Below are positions 1-5,056 of a stretch of DNA of 5,056 nt, piece after piece (the stretch's first letter is position 1; each line of letters begins with the position of its first letter). A program made the translations under genes and the position numbers. The stretch covers positions 1 to 5,056 of the forward strand of contig JAPUFN010000072.1 of assembly GCA_027293665.1 (NCBI GenBank). Direction: 5' to 3'. The notes below the pieces were generated by a model that saw nothing but the letters and a program-made list of their open reading frames with translations, was not told the DNA's origin and ran no database searches. Source of the DNA: Gammaproteobacteria bacterium. GTDB lineage: Bacteria > Pseudomonadota > Gammaproteobacteria > Pseudomonadales > Azotimanducaceae.

Positions 1-1059
1 TTTCAGAACCACCATCTTGCGCCGCAGGCGCCCCTGCACGTCGCGGTTGAGAACCGTCGGCAGAGTATTGAGCGTCAGGATTTCATCGATGGCGGTGTGC
101 GCCATCTTTTCCCGGCCTTCGTCGCTTGCGTAAAAGTGTGAGACGGCGAAAACCGTTTTGTTGGGTTGGATCTGTTTGAGGAACTGACACGACTTCACCA
201 CCGTCGAGCCGGTCCGGACCATGTCGTCAAACAGCACGATGTCGTGGCCATGGATTTCATCGAACGTCGACTCGCTTTCTTCGTGCAGTTTTATCTCCAC
301 CTCCCGCTCACCGGAACGCTCCTTGTCCAGGAGAATGAACTTGGCTCTCGGCAGGCCGAGGCGCATGAACATCTCCTTCACGAAATCCCTTGCCCCCTTA
401 TCCGGCGCGCACAGCGCCAGCCCTTCTCCAGCGCGGCCGTAGGAGACAATGTTGGAGTTGTGGAGATAGTCGACGTAGATCTCGTATGGGATCAAGTTGT
501 AGAACCGGTTTTCGAATACCCTGCTGAACTCCTGTTGCACGGCGAATGAATGGTTGTGGACGGTAATGACACTGTCGACACCCGCGAGCCTCAGCATCTG
601 CGCATAGAGTTTTGCAGTGTAGGGCTGGCCGTCGAATTTCTTGAGATCGCTTTCGTCGCGAGTGAATTTCGTTTCACCAAGATCACGCGTTGCGCCGCGA
701 TCCTGCGCGCTGTAGTAGAGATCAGGTTCAACCAGCAGAACCGCCGCCGCACCATTTTCCTTTGCGGCGCGGGCAATCAACAGATTGCGCATGGCAAGAT
801 TCTGCCGGCTCACCAGCCGACTCGAGGTGCTGACGATAACCACCTTTTTACCGACCAGGGCATGGCCGATACTACTGAAATCCTGCTCATCAGAGATGAA
901 GCGTGGACAGAATTCCGAGTTTGCAAACGTCTTCATGCTGATGAGATCGGCGATGTCCTCGGTCTGGCCTACGGCGAAGGCGACATCAATGGCGAAAGGA
1001 TCATCCGAAGAGTTGCCGACGACAATCACGTCATCAGGCCTTGCTGTAGTTTTGCTCAA
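1..1059 (-). CDS. prs: Divergent ribose-phosphate pyrophosphokinase (PRPP synthase), C-terminus cut by window edge
   Basis: The gene should make PRPP from ribose 5-phosphate and ATP in the cytoplasm, feeding nucleotide, His, Trp and NAD synthesis. The 353 codons visible are open to the window edge. They show the Prs order of motifs: an N-terminal VVGNSSDDPFAID segment like the usual 'FSGSS' start, FANSE near residue 50, AQDR at 118-121 (the ATP-binding 'RQDR' region), TVHNHS at 166-171 where classical enzymes have D-L-H, APDKG at 218-222 (the 'SPDxG' pyrophosphate loop), a flexible-loop KERSGERE at 246-253, and the PRPP-binding loop LFDDMVRTGST at 276-286. Classical bacterial enzymes are about 315 residues with the last motif near 220, so this one carries roughly 55 extra residues, partly between AQDR and HNH. 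The TTG start is chosen because GAGAG lies 6 nt upstream and no ATG fits this frame. The family call is firm. Whether this is the housekeeping enzyme or a paralogue is not decidable here. Confidence 0.88.
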   Translation of the reverse strand, partial: MSKTTARPDDVIVVGNSSDDPFAIDVAFAVGQTEDIADLISMKTFANSEFCPRFISDEQDFSSIGHALVGKKVVIVSTSSRLVSRQNLAMRNLLIARAAKENGAAAVLLVEPDLYYSAQDRGATRDLGETKFTRDESDLKKFDGQPYTAKLYAQMLRLAGVDSVITVHNHSFAVQQEFSRVFENRFYNLIPYEIYVDYLHNSNIVSYGRAGEGLALCAPDKGARDFVKEMFMRLGLPRAKFILLDKERSGEREVEIKLHEESESTFDEIHGHDIVLFDDMVRTGSTVVKSCQFLKQIQPNKTVFAVSHFYASDEGREKMAHTAIDEILTLNTLPTVLNRDVQGRLRRKMVVLK

Positions 1060-1065
1060 AGCAGT

Positions 1066-1070
1066 CTCTC
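1066..1070 (-). promoter_or_regulatory. Ribosome-binding site for the TTG start of prs
   Basis: GAGAG on the minus strand, 6 nt before the TTG at 1059. It decides the start, because the next in-frame upstream candidate (TTG at 1107) has no Shine-Dalgarno match and the nearby ATG at 1090 is out of frame. Confidence 0.5.
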
Positions 1071-1175
1071 GAGGTGGGCACGCGCACCATGAACTGGACG
1101 CGCGCAATGGTCAATGGTGCAGACAAACTTATTGAAAATTTCCGACGGCGGCGATCGACTCACACAGGATACGCT

Positions 1176-1226
1176 ATGATCGGCAACCCCAAACCAACGC
1201 TGCGAGCGTGCTCCAAATCGCGATGA
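1176..1226 (+). other. Possible 16-codon leader ORF overlapping the M23 start (or displaced N-terminus)
   Basis: ATG at 1176 has AGGA 6 nt upstream and encodes MIGNPKPTLRACSKSR, ending in a TGA at 1224-1226 that overlaps the ATG at 1223 of the peptidase gene as ATGA. This is the classic geometry for translational coupling, and the peptidase ATG has no Shine-Dalgarno of its own. Alternatively the peptide is the true positively charged n-region of the peptidase signal sequence, split off by a one-base frameshift. A third reading is that TATGAT at 1175-1180 is a -10 element, in which case this ORF would not be transcribed. Real but ambiguous. Confidence 0.3.
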
Positions 1227-2047
1227 ACTCAGCCGGATACACCTCACTGGTCTTCATCGGGATGCTGCTCAACGTGCCAACGCAAGCGCAGGAACCGGTG
1301 AACGTGAACTGCAATGCTGACCTGCTTTGCGTGAAGGTCTACAAAGGCGAACTGGTACGACTCGTTGTTGAAAACAAAACCGACAAACCGCTGAGCTTCA
1401 AACTTTTCTTCACAACGGCGAATCTCCGTCACCTGAATCCGGCAAAGCGACTGCTGAGCAAACCAATGACCACTGAACTCGTCTCGTTTGCCCAGCCGGA
1501 TGAATCCTGGGGATACGAATACCGCATCCACTATGGTCACGAATCGCACGCTCACGACGACCACTACCTGTATACGTTGCCGTACAGACCCGGCTCGACC
1601 TACCGGGTGAGTCAGAGTCACACCAACCTATCAACGCACAGATACGGCAACCTGTATGCGATCGATTGGGACATGCCGGTGGGAGATCCGGTACACGCCG
1701 CGCGCGGGGGTGTCGTTGTCAGTACCTACGATCAATCGGCAGCGACGAGCGCCACCGGTTCCGCAACGGCCAATCACATCTGGCTGCAGCACAGTGACGC
1801 GACGATCGGCAAATACCTGCATCTCGATCACGCGGGCGTTTTCGTCACCGAAGGCCAGACGGTAGCAGCAGGCCAACGCATCGGCACTTCGGGCAATACG
1901 GGTTTCAGCAGCGGCCCCCACCTGCACTTCAGCGTTTCCTCCATCGGTGGCACCGTTCTGTATCGGACGTTCAACGTCAAATTTGGCACCAGCGACGGGC
2001 CGCAGTACCTGGTTGGCGATACCGCCTACCAGCACCCCGCAATGTGA
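1223..2047 (+). CDS. Exported M23 (LytM/lysostaphin-type) zinc metallopeptidase
   Basis: This is a predicted envelope peptidoglycan endopeptidase of 274 residues (numbering from ATG 1223). Residues 1-22 look like a signal peptide: hydrophobic SLVFIGMLL, then PTQA before QEP, though the n-region lacks Lys or Arg. Residues about 25-125 form an N-terminal beta-rich domain with two close cysteines (30 and 36) and a His/Asp-rich stretch at 103-114. The segment LPYRPGSTYRVSQ leads into the catalytic domain, as in other M23 proteins. Zinc and catalytic residues are present: H139 and D148 in the H...AIDWDMPVGDPVHAARGGVV region, H200 in YLHLDH, and HLHF at 233-236 preceded by GNTGFSSGP. The set is complete, so an active enzyme is expected rather than a regulatory LytM pseudo-enzyme of the EnvC/NlpD kind. 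A GTG at 1208 would add five residues, but neither start has a good Shine-Dalgarno; ATG is preferred for its ATGA overlap with the upstream mini-ORF. The in-vivo substrate is unknown. Confidence 0.88.
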   Translation: MNSAGYTSLVFIGMLLNVPTQAQEPVNVNCNADLLCVKVYKGELVRLVVENKTDKPLSFKLFFTTANLRHLNPAKRLLSKPMTTELVSFAQPDESWGYEYRIHYGHESHAHDDHYLYTLPYRPGSTYRVSQSHTNLSTHRYGNLYAIDWDMPVGDPVHAARGGVVVSTYDQSAATSATGSATANHIWLQHSDATIGKYLHLDHAGVFVTEGQTVAAGQRIGTSGNTGFSSGPHLHFSVSSIGGTVLYRTFNVKFGTSDGPQYLVGDTAYQHPAM

Positions 2048-2112
2048 GCGCCCGGTAGCGCAGGACGCGTACGGCAGGCGCAGTTACCATGCACGATCTT
2101 TAGACTGCGCTT

Positions 2113-2121
2113 TGCTATGGT
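2113..2121 (+). promoter_or_regulatory. Candidate extended -10 promoter element for the acyl-CoA synthetase
   Basis: TGCTATGGT has the extended TGn motif followed by a hexamer matching TATAAT at four of six positions, 32 nt before the ATG. No convincing -35 box is seen at 16-18 bp spacing. If real, it would give the ligase its own transcript, separate from the M23 gene 106 bp upstream. Confidence 0.25.
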
Positions 2122-2138
2122 GATCGGCGGCAGTCACC

Positions 2139-2146
2139 AAGGGGAG
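2139..2146 (+). promoter_or_regulatory. Strong ribosome-binding site of the acyl-CoA synthetase
   Basis: AAGGGGAG ends 7 nt before the ATG at 2154. It is the best Shine-Dalgarno match in the window and fixes the start of the ligase. Confidence 0.75.
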
Positions 2147-2153
2147 AATCGAG

Positions 2154-3779
2154 ATGGCCGAGGCAACTCGCGAACTGTGCGTTCCTGACTGGAGCTATGT
2201 ACCTGCCGATGAGTCCGAGCCCGTTCTGGAAACGACAGTCGGTGGAATTCTGCGCACAGCAGCCGCGCGCCACCCCGAGCGGGTGGCATTGGTCGAGGGC
2301 ATTCTCGACGCCGACGCAAGACGCCGCTGGACCTACGCCGAGCTTCTCGCCGACGCGGAAACCGCCGCGCGAGCGCTCAGCGGCCGTTTCGAGAAAGGCG
2401 AGCGAATCGCGGTCTGGGCGCCGAACCTGCCCGAGTGGGTAATCCTGGAATTCGGCGTAGCACTTGCCGGGCTCGTGCTCGTCACTGTTAACCCGGCCTA
2501 TCAACCCAGCGAGCTGCATTATGTTCTCAAGCAATCCCGCGCAGTCGGAATTTTTTATCTACCGGCATTCCGTGGCAACCCGATGGGCCAATCGCTCGAG
2601 GAGGTGAAGGGGGATCTGGATGAACTGCGCGAGACCATATCGTTTGATGACTGGGACGCCTTTCTCGCAACCGCCGACCCGAGCACCGAGTTGCCGGTCG
2701 TCACGCCCGATGATCCGGTGCAGATTCAATATACATCCGGCACCACCGGTTTTCCCAAGGGCGCCTACCTGCACCACCGCGGCATCACAAATAACGCACG
2801 CTTCTTCAGCGAGCGATTCGAAGTGACTGACGGCGACGTGTATGTCAATCCAATGCCACTGTTTCACACCGGGGGTTGCGTGGTGGGAACGCTCGGACCG
2901 GTCCAGCTCGGCGCGACCCACGTCTGCCTGGTGCAGTTCGATCCCGCGCTGATGCTGGAGCTGCTGGAGAGTGAGAAAGGCACTCACATGCTCGGCGTGC
3001 CGACCATGCTGATCGCCGTGATGGAACAGCCCGACTTCAACCAGCGCAATCTGGAATCGATTCGCAATGTCTGTTCCGGCGGCGCATCGGTTCCCGCCGA
3101 GCTCGTCCGCCAGATCGAGTCGACCCTCGGCGTAAAATTTTCGATTATCTACGGGCAAACCGAGGCGTCACCCGCGATCACGCTCATGCGACCCGACGAT
3201 ACGCCGGAAGACAAGTCCGGCACGCTCGGTCCGGTGCTGCCGCAGACCGAGATAAAAGTCATCGACCCCGAAACTGGTGACATCGTGCCGACCGGCATGC
3301 CGGGAGAGCTGTGTGCGCGCGGTTATCTCGTGATGCTCGAGTATTTCGAAATGCCGGACAAGACGGCGGAAACCATAGACGCCGACGGCTGGCTGCACAC
3401 GGGCGACCTCGTCACGATGGATGAGCGCGGCTACACGACAATTACCGGCCGGCTGAAGGACATGATCATCCGCGGTGGTGAAAATATTTATCCGCGTGAG
3501 ATCGAAGATGTGCTCTTTGCCCATCCAGCCATCGCCGAGGTGGCCGTGGTTGGCTTGCCTGATGAGAAGTGGGGTGAGATCGTCGCAGCTTTCATTCGCG
3601 ATGCCGACGCGGGCTCACCGGTCGCTGATGACGAGCTGCACGGTTATATACGCGAGCATCTCGCCGCAACCAAAACCCCAAAACTCTGGTACCACGTAGC
3701 GGAATTTCCCCTCACGGGCTCCGGCAAAATCCAGAAGTTCGCCATCGTCGAAAAATGGCAAAACGGTGACTACGACTAA
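2154..3779 (+). CDS. AMP-forming acyl-CoA synthetase (fatty/carboxylic acid-CoA ligase)
   Basis: The 541-residue cytoplasmic enzyme activates a carboxylic acid with ATP to an acyl-adenylate, then transfers it to CoA. All core motifs of the ANL (adenylate-forming) superfamily are visible: the phosphate-binding loop YTSGTTGFPKG at 193-203, MPLFHTGG at 234-241, GVPTM at 281-285, YGQTEAS at 333-339, DGWLHTGDL at 411-419, the hinge GRLKDMIIRGGENIYPREIE at 432-451, and the C-terminal catalytic lysine K525 in PLTGSGKIQK. Length and motif spelling, especially GGENIYPREIE, fit the medium/long-chain FadD-like or ACSF2-like group rather than acetyl-CoA synthetase, which is about 100 residues longer. The exact substrate cannot be read from sequence. 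No beta-oxidation partner gene is in the window, so a pathway (fatty acid, aromatic acid or steroid side chain) is not indicated. The gene is intact and faces yceH across a 69-bp convergent gap. Confidence 0.93.
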   Translation: MAEATRELCVPDWSYVPADESEPVLETTVGGILRTAAARHPERVALVEGILDADARRRWTYAELLADAETAARALSGRFEKGERIAVWAPNLPEWVILEFGVALAGLVLVTVNPAYQPSELHYVLKQSRAVGIFYLPAFRGNPMGQSLEEVKGDLDELRETISFDDWDAFLATADPSTELPVVTPDDPVQIQYTSGTTGFPKGAYLHHRGITNNARFFSERFEVTDGDVYVNPMPLFHTGGCVVGTLGPVQLGATHVCLVQFDPALMLELLESEKGTHMLGVPTMLIAVMEQPDFNQRNLESIRNVCSGGASVPAELVRQIESTLGVKFSIIYGQTEASPAITLMRPDDTPEDKSGTLGPVLPQTEIKVIDPETGDIVPTGMPGELCARGYLVMLEYFEMPDKTAETIDADGWLHTGDLVTMDERGYTTITGRLKDMIIRGGENIYPREIEDVLFAHPAIAEVAVVGLPDEKWGEIVAAFIRDADAGSPVADDELHGYIREHLAATKTPKLWYHVAEFPLTGSGKIQKFAIVEKWQNGDYD

Positions 3780-3788
3780 CCAAGGATA

Positions 3789-3835
3789 GTACCGGGTATC
3801 AGCCTTTAGCCTTGCCATCGCCGCAACGGCAAACG
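3789..3835 (+). repeat. Short intergenic repeat, copy 1 (left of yceH)
   Basis: The first 25 bp (3789-3813, starting GTACCGGGTAT, ending TAGCCTT) match 4555-4579 with one difference (C at 3800, T at 4566). A variable 14-bp centre follows, then GGCAAACG, matching GGCCAACG of copy 2. TTGCC at 3812-3816 can pair with GGCAA at 3828-3832. A tighter GCCG-CAA-CGGC hairpin at 3820-3830 is also possible. This copy lies in the convergent gap between the ligase and yceH, so it could act in 3'-end formation for both, although no U-rich tail is seen. Confidence 0.7.
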
Positions 3836-3848
3836 CTATCGCGCGGCG

Positions 3849-4517
3849 TTAGTCAGGCGTGGCAGCCAGTTGTTGGACGGCCTGGCGCAATTCGCTCAAC
3901 TCCTGCTCGAGCGCCGCGACCCGGGTTGCCAGTTCAGCCAGACGGTCCGGCGCGGGAGCAGCTTTCTGCGCAGTGCTCGATGGGATCGGCACAGGAGTAG
4001 ACTCAATCTCCCCGAAAAACAGATGCATGTATGCAGAATCCTTGCGCCCCGCCGTGCGCGGCAAGCAGGCAACAAGTGGCCCACCTTCCCGCTCAATCAG
4101 TCCCTGGAGTGCTGCCGCGACCTCGTCGTTTTCTGCAAACGAATGCAAACGGCTACAGCGGGTTCTAAGCTCGCCAGGAGTCTGTGCGCCACGCAGCAGC
4201 AGAACACATATCAAGGCGAACTCTGCCTCGGAGAACTGAAATTCGGCAAACGGCGTGTTGCATAGACGCTGCGTGTACTTCTCGACCCGGCTGCTGAAAT
4301 TTTCTTTGCTGCTGAGCAGATGCTTCTCTTCAAGTTGCCGGGCGGTTCGTTGCACATACCCGGACTCGAGCGAGAGCACGGGATCGCGACTCGACTTCTG
4401 GTTGCACGCATTGGTGAGCGCGTTCAACGTCAATGGGTACTGATCCGGCGTGGTCAAGGATTTCTCCATCAGACAGCCGAGCACGCGTGATTCATCAAGC
4501 GTCAATTCGATATTCAA
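3849..4517 (-). CDS. yceH: YceH family protein (UPF0502, DUF480), tandem winged-helix
   Basis: The 222-residue protein aligns along its whole length with E. coli YceH, as I recall that sequence. The conserved N-terminal block reads LTLDESRVLGCLMEKSLTTP followed by DQYPLT and ACNQKSSRDPV (residues 5-47). The second block is ALICVLLLRGAQTPGELRTR (101-120), and YMHLF follows at 163-167. The family has two winged-helix-like domains, so nucleic-acid or protein binding is plausible, but the molecular role is not established. Residues about 176-190 are a Pro/Ala/Ser linker. Residues 191-218 (RLAELATRVAALEQELSEL and onward) form a predicted coiled coil suggesting self-association, as at the E. coli C-terminus. 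The start codon is TTG, supported by GAGGGGG 6 nt upstream. Both flanks carry copies of the same short repeat, and the gene is divergent from the DUF885 lipoprotein. Confidence 0.93.
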   Translation of the reverse strand: MNIELTLDESRVLGCLMEKSLTTPDQYPLTLNALTNACNQKSSRDPVLSLESGYVQRTARQLEEKHLLSSKENFSSRVEKYTQRLCNTPFAEFQFSEAEFALICVLLLRGAQTPGELRTRCSRLHSFAENDEVAAALQGLIEREGGPLVACLPRTAGRKDSAYMHLFFGEIESTPVPIPSSTAQKAAPAPDRLAELATRVAALEQELSELRQAVQQLAATPD

Positions 4518-4523
4518 AGCACG

Positions 4524-4530
4524 CCCCCTC
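4524..4530 (-). promoter_or_regulatory. Ribosome-binding site for the TTG start of yceH
   Basis: GAGGGGG on the minus strand ends 6 nt before the TTG at 4517. It supports the non-ATG start, which also coincides with the N-terminus of known YceH proteins. Confidence 0.6.
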
Positions 4531-4554
4531 GAAAAGCGCAGGCTATCATGACCG

Positions 4555-4602
4555 GTACCGGGTATTAGCCTTTAGCCTTCGCCGACGAGTAAAAGGCCAA
4601 CG
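4555..4602 (+). repeat. Short intergenic repeat, copy 2 (right of yceH)
   Basis: Second copy of the repeat at 3789-3835, in the same orientation 766 bp away. It has 24 of 25 matching bases at the left end, a different 15-bp centre, and GGCCAACG at the right end. GCCTT at 4575-4579 can pair with AAGGC at 4593-4597 around a 13-nt loop. The left edge overlaps the perfect 10-bp palindrome CCGGTACCGG (4552-4561). The internal part has a loose 7-base rhythm (TATTAGC, CTTTAGC, CTTCGCC). It sits in the divergent gap, so it would fall in or near the promoter and 5' leader of the DUF885 gene. Confidence 0.7.
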
Positions 4603-4603
4603 A

Positions 4604-4627
4604 ATGATTACAGAGCGGGAGAAATGA
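4604..4627 (+). other. Possible seven-codon mini-ORF overlapping the DUF885 start
   Basis: ATG at 4604 encodes MITEREK and stops with TGA at 4625-4627, overlapping the ATG at 4624 as ATGA. AAAGG lies 7 nt upstream of its ATG. The GGGAG used by the next gene lies inside it. It may couple translation, but an ORF this short can easily arise by chance. Confidence 0.2.
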
Positions 4628-5056
4628 TACGCATGAGTAACTGCCTGAAGACTTTCGGCATCATCGTACTGCTGGCCGCCTGTCAGCCCGAGTCCGAACC
4701 AACCAAGACGCCGCAACCTGCAAGTGCCAGCGCACAAACCACCGCGACCGAAGATTCAGTCTCCGAAAGTGAACGGCTCAACGAGTGGTTCGCCGTCAAA
4801 TTCGAAGAGCGGCTGCAGATGAGTCCCTCCTGGCTGACGCGCTTAGGTCGGAAAGATAGATACGACGAATACGATGAGCAAACCGAGGCCGAAGCCGACC
4901 GTCAGCTCGCCTGGCACGGAGAAACCGTCGCCGAATTGCGCTCGCAATTTGCCTACGACGCGCTCGATGCGGAAACGCAAACGTCGTACGACCTATGGAT
5001 TTACCAGTACGAGCGGGCGCTGGAAGGCCGTGAATTCAGACGCAGCAACTACATAT
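4624..5056 (+). CDS. DUF885 family lipoprotein, N-terminal part (runs off window)
   Basis: The 144 codons visible begin with a lipoprotein signal: MIRMSNCLK, then hydrophobic FGIIVLLAAC with lipobox L17-A18-A19-C20. Residue +2 is Gln, not Asp, so Lol sorting to the outer membrane is expected. Residues 21 to about 48 are a Pro/Ser/Thr/Glu-rich flexible linker. From about 48 the sequence resembles the start of DUF885 proteins: ERLNEWFAVKFEERLQMSPS, then WLTRLGRKDRYDEYDEQTE (residues 70-88), followed by acidic helices. Family members are usually about 600 residues and are regarded as putative metallopeptidases with downstream His/Glu motifs, which would lie outside this window, so activity cannot be checked here. 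ATG 4624 is taken as the start, but its GGGAG is only 2 nt away. ATG 4633 (11 nt spacing) is an alternative that keeps the whole signal. Confidence 0.82.
   Translation, partial: MIRMSNCLKTFGIIVLLAACQPESEPTKTPQPASASAQTTATEDSVSESERLNEWFAVKFEERLQMSPSWLTRLGRKDRYDEYDEQTEAEADRQLAWHGETVAELRSQFAYDALDAETQTSYDLWIYQYERALEGREFRRSNYI

Noticed and set aside
1034..1090. Minus-strand ORF from ATG 1090 (MVRVPTSRDCFEQNYSKA) as an alternative prs start or leader
   Set aside because: It is out of frame with prs, has no Shine-Dalgarno, and the TTG at 1059 has one at good spacing.
1082..1112. TTGACC (minus strand, near 1112) as a -35 box for prs
   Set aside because: The hexamer is close to consensus, but the sequence 16-18 bp downstream (CATGGT) is a poor -10, so a promoter cannot be supported.
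166..1135. Long plus-strand ORFs across the left end (166-549, 550-1092, 785-1135)
   Set aside because: They are shadows of the minus-strand PRPP synthase, whose frame is open from 1059 to the window edge and contains all family motifs.
2048..2081. GCGCC...GGCGC inverted repeat after the M23 stop as a terminator
   Set aside because: Only a 5-bp stem with a 24-nt loop and no T-run; too weak to call.
2559..3158. Minus-strand 199-codon ORF inside the ligase gene, plus others at 2115-2534 and 3168-3524
   Set aside because: They lie wholly or mostly opposite a well-supported acyl-CoA synthetase with complete motifs, and their translations show no recognisable domain.
3859..4265. Plus-strand ORFs across yceH (3859-4239, 3870-4265)
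   Set aside because: They are antisense to yceH, which matches a known family end to end.

Overview
This is a 5.06 kb piece of bacterial chromosome with five protein-coding genes. It is moderately GC-rich and uses several TTG starts. The organism is most likely a gammaproteobacterium: the window carries a clear YceH/UPF0502 (DUF480) gene, a family typical of that group, and a DUF885 lipoprotein of a type common in marine and soil Gammaproteobacteria. I cannot name the genus from sequence alone. I see no tRNA, rRNA, CRISPR array, transposase, integrase or phage gene.

Layout from left to right: (1) 1-1059, minus strand, the first 353 codons of a divergent ribose-phosphate pyrophosphokinase (PRPP synthase) whose C-terminus lies outside the window. 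(2) A 163-bp divergent gap holding a short leader-like ORF. (3) 1223-2047, plus strand, an exported M23 (LytM-type) zinc metallopeptidase. (4) 2154-3779, plus strand, an AMP-forming acyl-CoA synthetase with a strong ribosome-binding site. (5) A convergent gap containing a short repeat. (6) 3849-4517, minus strand, yceH, starting at TTG. (7) A divergent gap with a second copy of the same repeat. (8) 4624 to the window edge, plus strand, the N-terminus of a DUF885 family lipoprotein.

The genes do not form an obvious pathway. Gene directions alternate, so most are probably separate transcription units. The M23 peptidase and the ligase are codirectional but 106 bp apart, and the ligase has its own candidate promoter. 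The functions are nucleotide precursor synthesis, cell-wall remodelling, fatty or carboxylic acid activation, a conserved winged-helix protein, and an envelope lipoprotein. They look like ordinary core or near-core chromosome content.

I do not see a convincing new biological system. The points worth a second look are small: the unusual active-site spelling and extra length of the PRPP synthase, a paired 47-48 bp hairpin-forming repeat flanking yceH, and a probable frameshift or translational-coupling arrangement at the start of the M23 gene.
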